DNA of 64,000 bases from Carya illinoinensis (Eukaryota > Streptophyta > Magnoliopsida > Fagales > Juglandaceae). Shown piece by piece: positions 47,621-58,146 of the stretch (its first letter is position 1; every line of letters begins with the position of its first letter). The stretch is from contig NC_056760.1 in assembly GCF_018687715.1 (NCBI RefSeq), positions 42,416,501-42,480,500 on the forward strand, in the 5' to 3' direction. Both the position numbers and the translations under genes were made by a program. Below the pieces are notes generated by a model. That model ran no database searches. It was not told the DNA's origin and saw only the letters and a program-made list of their open reading frames with translations.

Positions 47621-47625
47621 AAATC

Positions 47626-47900
47626 CGTTTAGGGAATTCCTGAACATGCAGCCAATCCTCTGTGAGTTCAATCTTCTGTGAGTTCAAACAAAGAAATAAG
47701 CCATCCCTCATAGCTTTAACCTCTACCAAACTATTAAAACCAATTCCATAATTTTTTGAGAAGGCAGCAACAAAATTCCCCCTGCATCCCTTATAATTCG
47801 AAAACCTCCACTCATCCTTGGGTTTCCAAAGCTACTACCTACATTCCATTTTAATCCACCATTTTATGGGCCTCATCCATTTCATAATCTGCACTTAATC
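47626..47900 (-). pseudogene. LINE RNase H-like (RVT_3) fragment
   Basis: The minus strand reads VAAFSKNYGIGFNSLVEVKA, then MRDGLFLCLN, in the region 47,680-47,790. This resembles the RVT_3 segment where an Asn-xx-xx-Glu-x-x-Ala/Leu-x-x-Gly pattern contains the catalytic Glu. No further domain is recognisable on the other side of the solo LTR at 45,240-45,346. A degraded fragment is the best description. Confidence 0.5.
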
Positions 47901-48249
47901 CATCCACATGCTAAGCTTTTGGTGCCTTTTCTTTCAGCCGTTCCTTCTTTCAGTAAAAGAAATAATGTAAGAAATTTTCAAGTGAATCTACAAATCCAAT
48001 ATCAAAGGTTTAGAAACTAACATTGGGGAAGATGAAATCAGAATTTTTAATTCATGCAAATCATATACAAAGAAGTGAAAATGAAAATCATACCATTCAT
48101 GCAGACCATAAGCCTTGAGTTACTCCTCAATCTCATCATCATAAGCAAAGCTTGATTTTGGACCAAACTCTAAAAAAACACATCATAATTATTAAAATGA
48201 TATAAAAATAAACATTATGAAAAATTTTAATAAATATGTAAATAAGAAA

Positions 48250-49420
48250 TAAATTCATTACTTAATTCCGCCTCAAAGCTTTCAATATTATCCAAGGAGG
48301 CACAAAGATCAATGGGTATTGGATCCTTCAACCAATTTTGTGTACAAACAAGTGCCTCGACTATTCTTGAAGATAGTGGACTACGAAATGGATCAAGCAC
48401 ACGACCTCCTGCACTGAAGGCTAACTCATAAGAAACTGTAGAACTAGGAATGCCCTTTACATCCTATGCAACTCTTGCAAAAATAGGACATTTTATTTCA
48501 TTGATCTTCCACCGATCCAAAATATCAAAATTTGGAGCTCATGCCTCACAACCATGTTCTAAGTACTGATCGATCTCTAATTTGTTCATCAAATTAGACT
48601 CAATAATTTCTTGCTCATACTCAATCCAAAAAATCTGTTGAGAATCAGAATCAATCATAGTAGGATCAATTGAAGAAGGAGGCTCAGAATAGGAAACTCC
48701 ACTTGAACTCCCATACACAATACTATACTCTCAATAAATGTCAATCATCAAGTGTTTCACTATTGCAATCATTTCTTCGACTAAATTATTACCATATATA
48801 TTTTTGAACCAAAAATGCAAAAGACTAAATTTGCATCTTGGATCAAGAACAATAGCAATAAATATTGTCAAGTTAGCTTTTTCAATTGATCCCCAATATT
48901 TGTCATACTTAATCTTCATATTTTCCACCATACATTTCAAAACTGCATCATTACTTTTACTCATTGTTAACAAATGTGATTGTATGCCATAAAGCTTCTA
49001 GAAATATGCGTTAGATTAGAAATATGCATTAGATGTGACATACAAAGAGCCAAAAAGTCTCACAGTCGCATCATAAAAAATCTTCAAAAACTTTATCAAT
49101 ACTCTAACTCTCTCCCAATCATTAGAGTTAGGTGGGCCCAAGTTCACACTACGACAATAACGAAAAAAAGAATCATCATCCTTCTCCAATCGCAAAAAAG
49201 GTTTTTTATATATTTTTGCAACTTCTAGTATTAGATAAGTCGAATTCTATTTTGTGGAAACATCAAGGCATACCAATTTTGTATAATCCATTTTCTCCTT
49301 CTCTACACACTATGATCTAACATACCTAATTGCATTGCACACTCTTGTAATTGAATCATTACAATCTTTTAGCCTATCATTCACAATGAGGTTCATTATA
49401 TGGGTACAACACCTGATGTG
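48250..49420 (-). pseudogene. hAT (RICESLEEPER-like) transposase, C-terminal part
   Basis: On the minus strand from the retroposon insertion downstream, a segment around 48,780-48,970 (MVENMKIKYDKYWGSIEKAN then AIVLDPRCKF) matches the RNase H-fold/DUF4413 region of zinc-finger BED RICESLEEPER-like proteins. At about 48,300-48,580 the hAT dimerisation domain is clear: LDRWKINEIKCPIFARVA, VLDPFRSPLSSRIVEALVC and QNWLKDP. Stops, such as one after MIDIY near 48,733 and one in the dimerisation region near 48,465, and frame changes show it is inactive. The gene continues on the other side of the insertion at 50,590. Confidence 0.88.
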
Positions 49421-50577
49421 TAAGCCCTTTGTTGTATTCACAATGAGGTTCATTATAGCCTATCATCCTCCCTCCCTCCCTCCCGCTCCTTTGTTGTTTT
49501 CTTTGTTTTGTTTTTTCTTTGTTTTTTGTTAGTTTTCTCTTTTGTAAGCCCAGTTCCTAGATCTGGTTTTTTGGAAATAGGGAGACGATTCTAGTCTCCA
49601 TGGCTACGGAGCTTTGGCGCAAGGCGTTGGGGGTTTCAGGTCCAGATGTTTTGGGGAAGCGTTGCCTATTTTCCCGAGGCCTCAGAGCGAGGGTTCGCAT
49701 GGTCAGATCGGTCCTGAGAGGTCCAAACTCGAGATGGCCTTGCTCTGATCCAAAACGTAGCTCACGGTGATCTAGATGGTAGAGAAGGTTGAAGACGAGG
49801 TGGCCTACGGCGTTCAAGTCGGTGCGGGTCAGAACGAAGGTGAAAATGCAGGAGAAATGCATGGGGAGGGCTTGTCTTTCCCTGGCGAGATACCGGAGAG
49901 CAGAGCTTTTCTGTGGCATGCAGAGGACCGCCGGAGTATGCACGCATCCGGTGTTTTCAGACTATGTGGAGGAGCTTGGAGCCATGAGCAGCCCCTGTTT
50001 TCAGATGGCGAGGAAAGTTTGGAGCCGTGAGCTGCGCATGGTGTTGATCTGCACCTGGCTGGAGGGGGGGCGCCGCACGGTGAGGGGGCAGCAGCAGAAG
50101 TTAGAGGCAAAACCCTAAATGGGTTTGTATGTGGGCTGGGTTTTGTCGGGCTGCGCTGTGTACGTGGGCTAGGCTTGTAGGTGGGCTGGGTTTTGGGTTG
50201 GGATGCGTTGTGTTATGCTTGGGCTGGGCCCAGGATGTTTTCTATGAGTGGTTGTTTGTTGTATGTATTTTATTTGTTTTAGTTAGCAGTAGGGAACATA
50301 GTCTCTAGGACCGAGGGTCTGTAGAGTTTGTACTCCACTCCTTGGGAGGGGGAGTTGTATGGACTGTCTTTCTAAGACAGAGGTTAGTCTCTCAGACGGT
50401 TAGTCTAGAGATCTGTCCCTCAGACGATTAGTCTGGAGGCCTTGGGCAAGACCCTGTCAGTCGCAAAGAAATTTGTGGACTGAAGAGCGAGTAAATGTTT
50501 ATATTTAACTTGTATTTTACAAGTTAAAAGTTGTAATTGTCCGCTTTAATGAATGGAATTTCACTTTAAAAAAAAAA
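49421..50577 (+). mobile_element. Poly(A) retroposon copy 2, inserted in the hAT transposase
   Basis: The target duplication ACACCTGATGTG lies at 49,409-49,420 and 50,578-50,589, with an A tract directly before the right copy. The first ~47 bp (49,421-49,467) are filler made of pieces of the hAT flank. The body from about 49,468 starts CT-rich, has a GC-richer middle (49,560-50,110) with open frames on both strands but no recognisable protein, then GGGCTGGG repeats and a 3' part with short hairpins (for example ACTCCACTCCTTGGGAGGGGGAGT near 50,333). It ends TTAATGAATGGAATTTCACTTT before the A tract. Its 3' part is shared with copy 1. Confidence 0.85.
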
Positions 50578-50589
50578 ACACCTGATGTG

Positions 50590-51528
50590 AATATATTTCC
50601 CTTCAAACAAATGACCTCCCACTAACTTTTTCAAATACTCAATGGCAACATCATTTGAGGAAGCATTGTCAACTGTAACAGTAAAAATTTTGTCAATGCC
50701 CCAATCTTGTAGACATGAATCTACATACTTTCCAATAGTTTCTCCTTTGTGATTAGGGGTCATACAAAAGTTTAGAATTATTTTGTGTAGTTTCCAGTTA
50801 GAATCGATAAAGTGTGCAGTAAGACATATATAATTTAAGTTTTAAATCGACGTCCATGTGTCAATAGTTAAACTAACCCGCCCAACCGTTTTAAATATTT
50901 TCCTTAACTTCTCATTCTCCATTTTAAACAGTTTAATACAGTCTCTCACTACAGTGGTTTGAGATGGCACTTAAAACCTTAGTTCAAGAGATCCAAATAC
51001 CTTCCTAAATCCCTGGGCTTCTACTATCCTAAATGGAAGCTCATCACAAATGATCATTTCAACAATTGCCATTCGTACATTTTCTGAATTAAACTTATGT
51101 GCATTTGCCAAGTTACTGACATCACTATCTCTAACTCCCACAAGAGGCCCATCACGACTCATATTCTGTTGATCCGTAAGTTTGATTATATGAGGATGTT
51201 GCTTACAAGTACCAAGATGCTACAGTATACTTGATGTACCATGTCTTTCAAGATGACAAGAGTAAATCTTGTGACAATAATTACACTCCGCTTTTGGGTC
51301 ATTTAAAAGGCATCCATCTATTTTAGTGAAATGATCCAACACTACTGAGGGGTCCTTATTTGCCCTCCTTTTACGAGAAGGGAGACTTGTGTCACTAGAC
51401 AAGTTAATATTTGATGCCTTTTGTGATTGGTTATCCAAAAGAGTAGCCGTTTCATTATCTCTTAAATTTGTATGAGTGTCACTTTCGACGCAATCTATAT
51501 ATGAACTAACATATAATATTACATACAA
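50590..51528 (-). pseudogene. hAT (RICESLEEPER-like) transposase, N-terminal part
   Basis: The first open frame (51,528-51,220) ends in a BED zinc finger: VVLDHFTKIDGC, CNYCHKIYSC and ERHGTSSIL, with the CX2C...H pattern. It is preceded by a basic KRRANKD stretch. Downstream segments (51,162-50,971) read MIICDELPFRIVEAQGFRKV, typical of plant hAT proteins. At 50,763-50,590, HKGETIGKYVDSCLQDWGID and TVTVDNASSND carry a catalytic-core Asp. Stops between the segments show decay. An active protein would bind element ends through BED and cut and join DNA in the nucleus. Confidence 0.9.
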
Positions 51529-51592
51529 AAATCAAGATATTAGTAATGCATAGATGCATCCAGCCACACACAAATATAAAACTGGTACAAGA

Positions 51593-51624
<32 letters not shown>

Positions 51625-54272
51625 TAAGTTTATGATAAAAGCCTGGAATTGATTCTCCATTTTACTTTCCCTTCACACTAGATGGTAATCGGGATATATA
51701 GTTTTGATGTTTCTAATTTATGGCTTTTCTTATTGCAGATTCTCCATATTTCAGATGTTGAAGTTAGAGAGACAAAAATGATGGGAACTTCTCCCATTAT
51801 AACCTTAATGGTATGTACTTTTCAAATAAATCTTAATAAACAATTTTAGTGCATATAGTACCATTTGTTGCATATGCACGCATGAAGTTTTGTTGTTCAT
51901 TGTGTGTAATAAGTTCAGGGATGAGTTTAGGCACCGATAAAACCCCACATGAAGTTCTGATGTCCTACACATTTGAGATTGTTTTTTTAATTAATTATTA
52001 TTGAAATCATAGATTGGCCAAAAAAAAAAGGTAGATGTTGAATATATGTTATGTTGGGGAGGACACAATGGTTACTGATGGATCTTTGAATAGAGTCAAT
52101 GAACATGAATTTTCAGGGGGGGAGGGGAACGTTGTTGGTTTTGGATTCTATTCCAAACCATCCCAGAACTTTCAAATAAATTGTCATGATCCAGAAAACA
52201 TATTTTTAATATATATATATATATATTTAGGTTTTTTTTAATTTTTTTTTATATATTTTCTCACTTTTTGGTTGGTTTTTAGAAGATTTTTAATTTTTAT
52301 ACTACTTGAAACTAACATACCCAAGCACTTATCCTTCCTACTATCCACCATTAAAGAACTTCAAAACCAAAGCCAATTGCAGAACCCAACAAAGCACCAT
52401 TGCCCACTTCAATAACTCCAACCAAACCAAACCCCACACCCTCATCTTGAAGAGAAACACAAGCATCGTTCATCCTCTAAGCAAAACCCAGCACAAAATC
52501 ACAAAGATAAATCGCACGAAGCAAAACCAAGCACAAAATCATATTTTCAATTTTCAGTTTTGGAGGAAATGCGTTAAATAGAGGGACTCACTGGATTGAA
52601 CGACCACAAACAGTGAAGATGACACTGACGATGAACGATGATGACCAACAGTGACGATGAATGGAGTGGTGCACTGGCAGCTAGGGTTTGTGAAACTTTG
52701 AGGGGAAGAGCTCTGCCTTGGTTCAAAACGCAATAGTCGGTATCAGTTTCGACCAATATTTACTTAGTTCAACCTCCTAGTGACGTGGATCCGAAGAACC
52801 TGACTTTTGTCAGGTGGGCTCAAGTCGGTTGCGGATGGATCAGCCTACTGCATTTCATGCATAGGCCTACTGAAATGTAAGTGACCTCTTTGAAGATTGA
52901 GTTTATAGTGTTGTTTTGGTTAGTGACCCTAGTACTTGAAACCAACGAAAGCACACTGCATTGACCAGTATTGGTTAGCTTCTCACATTTTGGTGGTTCT
53001 GGGCAAACTCTAAAGATGTGTTTAAAAGTTTATTTATTTATACTTGACACTGCCACCTTTAACCATTTGTGGGTCAAAGCTAAGCTTGTGATTTTACATA
53101 ATAATATCTGCCCCACTTGTGCATTGCACTGAACTCAACCGAGAGAATTGATGTAAAGGTCTCAGCACCACAAGACAATTGCAGGGTACCAAGTCATTAC
53201 TTATTAGGCAAGTATAACGCTCATTTATATATATATATATATGAGATATATTTAAGTACACCTACCACACACACACACACACACACATATACATATATAT
53301 ATATGGATGGGGAAAGGGCCAGGGTCTTGTAAACCACCTACCAATTTTGAGAACATTGTTGAACTTAAATAACATACATATATATATACACATGAAGGTG
53401 TGAATAATCGTCTGGTCAATTCAACAATTTTGATGGTTAAGCATTTTCTTACCTATAAATAATCAACTCGATCTAGTTTCATGGTCATGAAAACTTACAC
53501 GATCGTGACCATGCAACGAATTTGGTCACAATAATATTGAACAATATATATCTTGGATTAATTAAGCTTTAGAACAGGAAGATACAGAAGCTAGCTAGCT
53601 ACACTCTTATACATCCTACTCAAATTTTAAGTATTGTACGTGTTAATAAGATATTACCTATTAATTCTTGAATTAGTTATTCTAAAAAATAAAAATTTGA
53701 TTTATTGATTGATAAGAATATTGCACATCAATGCAGCATAATTAGAGTATAAAATATTATAGTAATTATATATAACTCTTTCGCACAAAATATAAATTGT
53801 TTATATATACATATATAGTTTAACTAGGACTAATATCTAACAACATATGATAGGTTTAAGGACCACTGAATATTTAATTAGTGGCAGTTAAAACTAAGTA
53901 ATGATTTCAATGCATGTTTTTTATATAAGAAAGATTGAAGTATAGGCCAATTTAATCAAGAATATTAATTAAACATCAATATTTATGGTGGTTTCGGGCA
54001 GGCATGCATGCATGGGATGATCATCGGCCCTCATCATCATGACCAAGCTGGTAGCTAGCTAGGAAGTAATTAATTTAATTGGTTAGTTTCGGACCCATGC
54101 ATGCATGCACAAACATTCTGCTGCATGGTCATCATCAAGGATATAGCGATCTCTACATGCATATAATATATATCCTCGATTCCTAATTGGTCATCAATAT
54201 CAGTCCATCGATCTGATTATATATTCTACCTACTTATTTCTAGTTATAATTATTTTCTTTTTATGGTGGAGT
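51529..54272. other. Intergenic, possible hAT 5' flank
   Basis: Microsatellites are (GA)n at about 51,594-51,619, (TA)n near 52,210-52,227 and 53,227-53,242, and (CA)n near 53,268-53,286. The stretch 52,570-52,740 has a GACGATGA-type repeat and could be 5' sequence of the hAT element; I could not identify its terminal repeat. No gene is supported. Confidence 0.5.
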
Positions 54273-54960
54273 CACTACAACACAATTTATCTTTTGTGAT
54301 AGAGAAACCGTTATAAAAAATGACCAAAACATTACTAAATACATTTGGTGACGATTTGAAACTGTCACCACGACCATCACCTAATGTGCATAATAGAAAA
54401 TAATTGGTGACAGTTTACTGTGCAAATGTCACTAAAAATAATTGGTGACAGTGACGGTTGGAGGTGTTCTGTTTGGTGTAATGTTTAAACATGGCATTTT
54501 TCTATGACGGTTGAAATCTATCACAGAAAGTAACATTCAAACGTCCAATAGAACGTTCAAACGTCAATTCAACCGATTGACATTCGAAAAACAGAAGTTG
54601 ATGTTCATTGGTTATGGTTTGAACGTATCATATTTACGTCCGAACATTAACTACGTTATACGCTAGAATGTCTGATCGAATGTTAACGGACAAATGTTCG
54701 AACATAACGATGTGACTTTTGAATGTTAGGTTTAGTGTTAAAGGATAAGCGTTCAAACGCAACTGGTACGTGCAGAGGAATGTTTGAACATTAATCGTTT
54801 AAACATTCGAACGTTTTGTTTGTTTTTGGGTGAGTATGTTTGAACGATGGATTGTACGTTTGAATGTTATATTATAATTTTGTGTATTTACGTTTGAACA
54901 TTGATTCGAATGTGAACCAATGTTTGAATGTTTCTTATTTACATTCGAACGTACAAATCA
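54273..54960. mobile_element. CACTA element terminus with subterminal repeats
   Basis: The tip CACTACAACACAATTTATC begins at 54,273. From about 54,530 to 54,955 some fifteen to twenty copies of a (A)CGTTYGAAC/GTTCRAACG-like motif occur in both orientations. CACTA (En/Spm) elements carry such repeats just inside their ends as binding sites for the TNPA-type protein. Since both transposase remnants to the right lie on the minus strand, this is the 3' end of that element. Confidence 0.8.
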
Positions 54961-55032
54961 GAAATACTAATTTCATAAAATTAAACAAATATACAAATTG
55001 TATCATATTATACCATCATTTAACAACTAGTA

Positions 55033-56319
55033 TTGAAATATAGCTAGTTGAGGATCAGATAACCCTAATTCTAGAGAGAGAAGCTCCCCCCACTCTCTAA
55101 GGAAAAGCCAGCGCCATCCAACAGGGAGGTGGGAGCCTCGGCTCCCTCCTCCCTTCCCCTTCCCCCCCTCTGTCTTGTTCGTCTAGCTAGATTATTTTCT
55201 ACTTTGTCTAGTTTTGGAATAAGGTTGCTTGGTGATGGACTGCGGTGATGGCATGATGCCGTGGCTTATGCACATAGCCCAAATTCCCGATGACTCATTC
55301 CTCTCTCTCTCCCTTTTTCCGGTAGATAACAAAGTTGAAATGCAGTTATGGCCATGCATGAGAAGTGGTCGAAGAAGTGAATGGAGAAAGAAAGGGAAGG
55401 ATGTTCTCGGTCGGTGGCTCCCAGTTGGTTGGTTTTTGAAAATGCTCTGGTTTCAGAGCATAAAACAGAGGATCAAGTCCTCTTGCAAATGTGGATGGTC
55501 TGCCCAGTACACGGCAACCCCACGGTGGACGTTACCAAAAGGTAATGACAGCCTCTGAAGTGGCGGAATGCGGTGCAAGGTGGTATGGGTCCTCGGCTTG
55601 GGGGAGGGGGGGGGGGGGGGACCTACGTGTGGGATAGGTTCAGAAATGGTTGACTCGTGGATGTGCATAAACTGATGCTCTTGTCAAAGTGCAGCTCCAG
55701 TGAACCGCTTGTGGAAGCCAGTGTCCGTGCGTTGGTGAACCCATTGAGGAAAGGGAGGTGGCAATAAAAGTTTATGATGAAACCCTAGCTCCCTCTTGCA
55801 ATCAGACTTGGTCCATGGGTTTTGTTGTTTAATGGGCCTATGTGTTAAGATTGGGCCCATATGTTTTTGTTTTAGACTGGATCATGTATTTTGCTTTTAG
55901 GTACTTTGTTTGTTTTACTTTATAAATAATAAGAAATAGGCTATTGGACTTGAGGTCTATAGTAGTGGAGTCTCACTCCTCTTTTGGAGGAAGGTGGGTG
56001 GCTATCTCACTTCTTCGTTGAAGGAAGGTGGGTGTTTGTACTACTCCTCCTTGGGAGGGTGGAGCATGTTAGTACATCTCTTTTTCAGAAGAGATGTCAT
56101 TTCAGTTCTATTTTTTAACAGTGTGCGTTCTCAATTGACTTGTCAATTGAGAATATATAGAAATTTAGACAATGTCCGCCATAAAAAAATTTATGGGCGG
56201 GAGAGCCCCTCATAGTTGAGCAATTTGGCTAGTAATCTGGATATTTTCTTGTAATGATTAGTCACAGTTGTAACTTCAGTTTCATTAAATGGAATGAAAT
56301 CTATTTAAAAAAAAAAAAA
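55033..56319 (+). mobile_element. Poly(A) retroposon copy 3, inside the CACTA element
   Basis: The element ends with an A tract at about 56,307-56,319, followed by CTAGTA. AACTAGTA also stands at 55,025-55,032 and is a probable short target duplication. The 3' part has the same architecture as copy 2: short hairpins (CATCTCTTTTTCAGAAGAGATG near 56,076, ACTCCTCCTTGGGAGGGT near 56,043) and an end motif TTCATTAAATGGAATGAAAT before the A tract. A poly-G run lies near 55,608-55,620. The open frame at 55,229-55,558 has no recognisable domain. Confidence 0.65.
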
Positions 56320-56458
56320 CTAGTAATATCTTATAAAGTTTTAAAATTAGATATTAAAAGTTATATATAATGATCAAATTGATCAAATTCATTTCTTTTT
56401 CTTTCCTTGCCCACTGCAATTCTACTGTGGTGACATAACACGCTCTATTTGCACTATC

Positions 56459-58010
56459 ATGTCCTGCTGCATTTACTCTAAGACTTCACTGCGCATTCTT
56501 TCCTCTTGTTCTCTCTGTTGCTTCTGCAAACACGTATCTAAATCAAATTGGCGTCCCAAAAGAGACTCAAACTCTTGTTGTCTCGATCTCATATTCTCAT
56601 TTTCTTGTCATCCTGCTTCTAAATATTTCGTAAAATTATTAATTTGTGAAGTCGACGAGGTTATGGAGGATGAATCGGGACGCTTGAAAGAACTTCCAAA
56701 ACCTCGTCGTGAGCACTTTGCTAAATATGTCTATGCCATTAGAAGAGGATTCCTCAAAAGCTGACTAGATCTCCATTATTTTTGCCTGCAATTAGAAAGA
56801 AAATACACAATAAGTAACGTATTAAAAATAATACAAATAAAAAATAAATTATTCACTTGTTGCATAATTTGTTTAACAAATTAACACTGCTTACATAATT
56901 ATTTGTAGCGGCGGATCCATCCACTCACTACACTTATTAATGTGAGCAACAACATAGAAATGAATGAGAAAAAAATTTTCAAAATCATCACGTTTTTAAC
57001 AAAGCCACATTAGTAATTTTAAAAAATAATGTTAGTACTTAAATAATTTGCATATTAGAAAAATATATAAATTTCTATAATTTATTGTTTACCATTTTCT
57101 CAACAAGACGATGGAATGACCTTGAACAGCATAATGATGGACAGTCAGGGTGGATCTATTCTGTGTATTTGTAGAATTTAAGTGCTATAAAATTAATTAA
57201 GAATGCTAATTGTAATACATATACATATAATATATAGAACATATATAAATGTAAATAATTAAAGGATATAAGTTTAGAATACCTAATAATCTGGACTTGC
57301 GAAAAGATCACAACACTTCCTCTAATCATCTAACTTTATCTTCTGGAAAGTAGACTACGCAACCTCTTCTAATGTCTCAAATTTCTTGAAGTGGTCATGA
57401 CATCATCCTTTGTGACGTTGGAATAGTGTAGCCATCAACTCATTCATGTCTCAAATCCTCACTATGACTAAAATCGAAGTTGAATTCATTTTAATAAGTG
57501 AATTACGTCAAAAATATGATATACTATTTTAGGTGAAAAAAATGTACTCTCAAAATAAACTCACTGGCACACGACTTTGAATATGTTCCTTTATCTCATT
57601 TGGAACATTTTACCATGAACGCACAGAAAATGGAGCATACGCATGGACTACTGTGCCAATATAGGAGGAAAGCACTGCTGCATTATCATCTACTCCCCTA
57701 GTGGGATTATCAGGAATGGTGACTTTGAGTATTTCCTATCTTCTATTTTTCTCAAGAGAGATGCCACGTGTATAGCCACTATTGTGACGAGCGGATGCAT
57801 CAATGAATAGATAATAGTATAATTATAGTTATATAGTTATTGAGAGTATTAACAAATAATTAATTATTAACGACATTTCCTCACTGGTAGGTGTTGACTG
57901 GCTGTCTATCTCTTGTGTGTTAACTTCTTTAGGAGTGGATTCCTCAGGTGAGGAGTCCTCAATGGGTTCAGGACTTAGTAAATGAGGCACATTTTTTCGT
58001 TGTCATTTTG
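56459..58010 (-). pseudogene. CACTA second transposase gene (Ptta/En/Spm type)
   Basis: The minus strand around 57,280-57,420 reads ATLFQRHKG then HDHFKKFETLEEVA and KLDD.RKCCDLFASPDY. At 57,095-57,180 it reads NSTNTQNRSTLTVHHYAVQG. Both are hallmarks of the plant Ptta/En/Spm transposase family (Transposase_24), which includes the TNPA-like accessory protein of CACTA elements. A later part near 56,470-56,690 is Arg/Glu-rich (EFESLLGRQFDLD), as in the C-terminal coiled region of this family. Stops are frequent. The accessory protein normally binds the subterminal repeats. Confidence 0.8.
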
Positions 58011-58146
58011 GCGGCGTTATTGAAAATGATTAATATGGTAAATAAAATTAATTAGAAGAAATTATTAAAATTATAATATTGTATAGTCACCTATATGAAT
58101 AAACTATTTAGTACTTTTATTCTTTATCTTCGGATATATTTTCCAT

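Noticed and set aside
49557..50118. Protein-coding gene in the GC-richer middle of retroposon copy 2
   Set aside because: Open frames occur on both strands, none resembles a known family, and they lie between target duplications of a retroposon.
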